Below, piece after piece: positions 63,964-64,000 of a DNA stretch of 64,000 bases. The DNA is from a bacterium (GTDB lineage: Bacteria; Bacillota; Clostridia; Lachnospirales; Lachnospiraceae). Location of the stretch: NCBI GenBank assembly GCA_030539165.1, contig JAUNSO010000001.1, forward strand, positions 35,286-99,285. Direction: 5' to 3'. Position numbers and translations under genes: made by a program. Below the pieces are notes generated by a model. The model saw only the letters and a program-made list of their open reading frames with translations, searched no databases and was not told the DNA's origin. Position 1 is the first letter of the stretch; every line of letters starts with the position of its first letter.

Positions 63964-64000
63964 CACTTGCTTCCTCCTGTTATTTATTCGTTTTGCTTCC

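Overview
The window reads as one continuous stretch of chromosome from a spore-forming, fermentative Firmicute. It is most likely a member of the Clostridia and probably Lachnospiraceae-like; that family assignment is inference. Supporting signs are the yqfC-yqfD-phoH-pgpH-ybeY synteny block, a SpoVB-type flippase, a BofC-like protein, NfnAB (electron-bifurcating transhydrogenase), glycogen metabolism, DUF1292 and DUF1015 proteins and strong AGGAGG-type ribosome binding sites. No rRNA, tRNA, CRISPR array, prophage or transposase gene was found. I call 56 protein genes; 48 lie on the minus strand, and the plus-strand exceptions are a small orphan (31781), aroC, potABCD and a DUF1292 gene.

Layout. 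1-4 kb: redox flavoproteins, proB and DUF896, with a promoter at 4018-4046. 4-8 kb: envelope and sporulation genes (BofC-like, SpoVB-type, YerB-like). 7.5-12 kb: the ybeY/PgpH-like/phoH/yqfD/yqfC block, in which the PgpH homologue has lost its catalytic residues. 12-21 kb: pyrimidine nucleoside phosphorylase, TrkHA potassium uptake, RlmH, NfnAB, and two zinc-ribbon membrane proteins flanking NfnAB. 21-32 kb: folD-fhs one-carbon genes, ftsK/spoIIIE, uppP, mscS, glgB and a DUF1015 gene. 32-38 kb: a duplicated-domain surface protein, serCA and an L,D-transpeptidase. 38-42 kb: leuB-ilvD-ilvB with a dyad-rich promoter. 42-47 kb: yajC, tgt, a VanY-type peptidase, aroC and a lactonase-like beta-propeller. 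47-51 kb: the polyamine transporter potABCD, apparently with a leaderless potA. 51-55 kb: UPF0303, trpS, and a two-gene unit made of a GH13 isoamylase-like protein without catalytic residues and a sirtuin with an altered NAD site, preceded by three palindromes. 55.7-56.5 kb: DUF1292 and two large inverted-repeat elements. 56.5-64 kb: a nucleoside uptake and salvage cluster (purine nucleoside phosphorylase, BMP lipoprotein, ABC ATPase, two permeases, cytidine deaminase, amidohydrolase).

Most neighbouring genes are packed with 1-30 bp gaps or short overlaps, so long polycistronic units are likely. The most unusual material is the set of three enzyme-fold proteins with substituted active sites (PgpH-like, GH13-like, sirtuin-like), the last two adjacent and probably co-transcribed. 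Next come the palindromic control region in front of that pair, the potA start without a leader, and the paired hairpin elements at 56.06-56.53 kb. All assignments come from reading the sequence; no database search was run.
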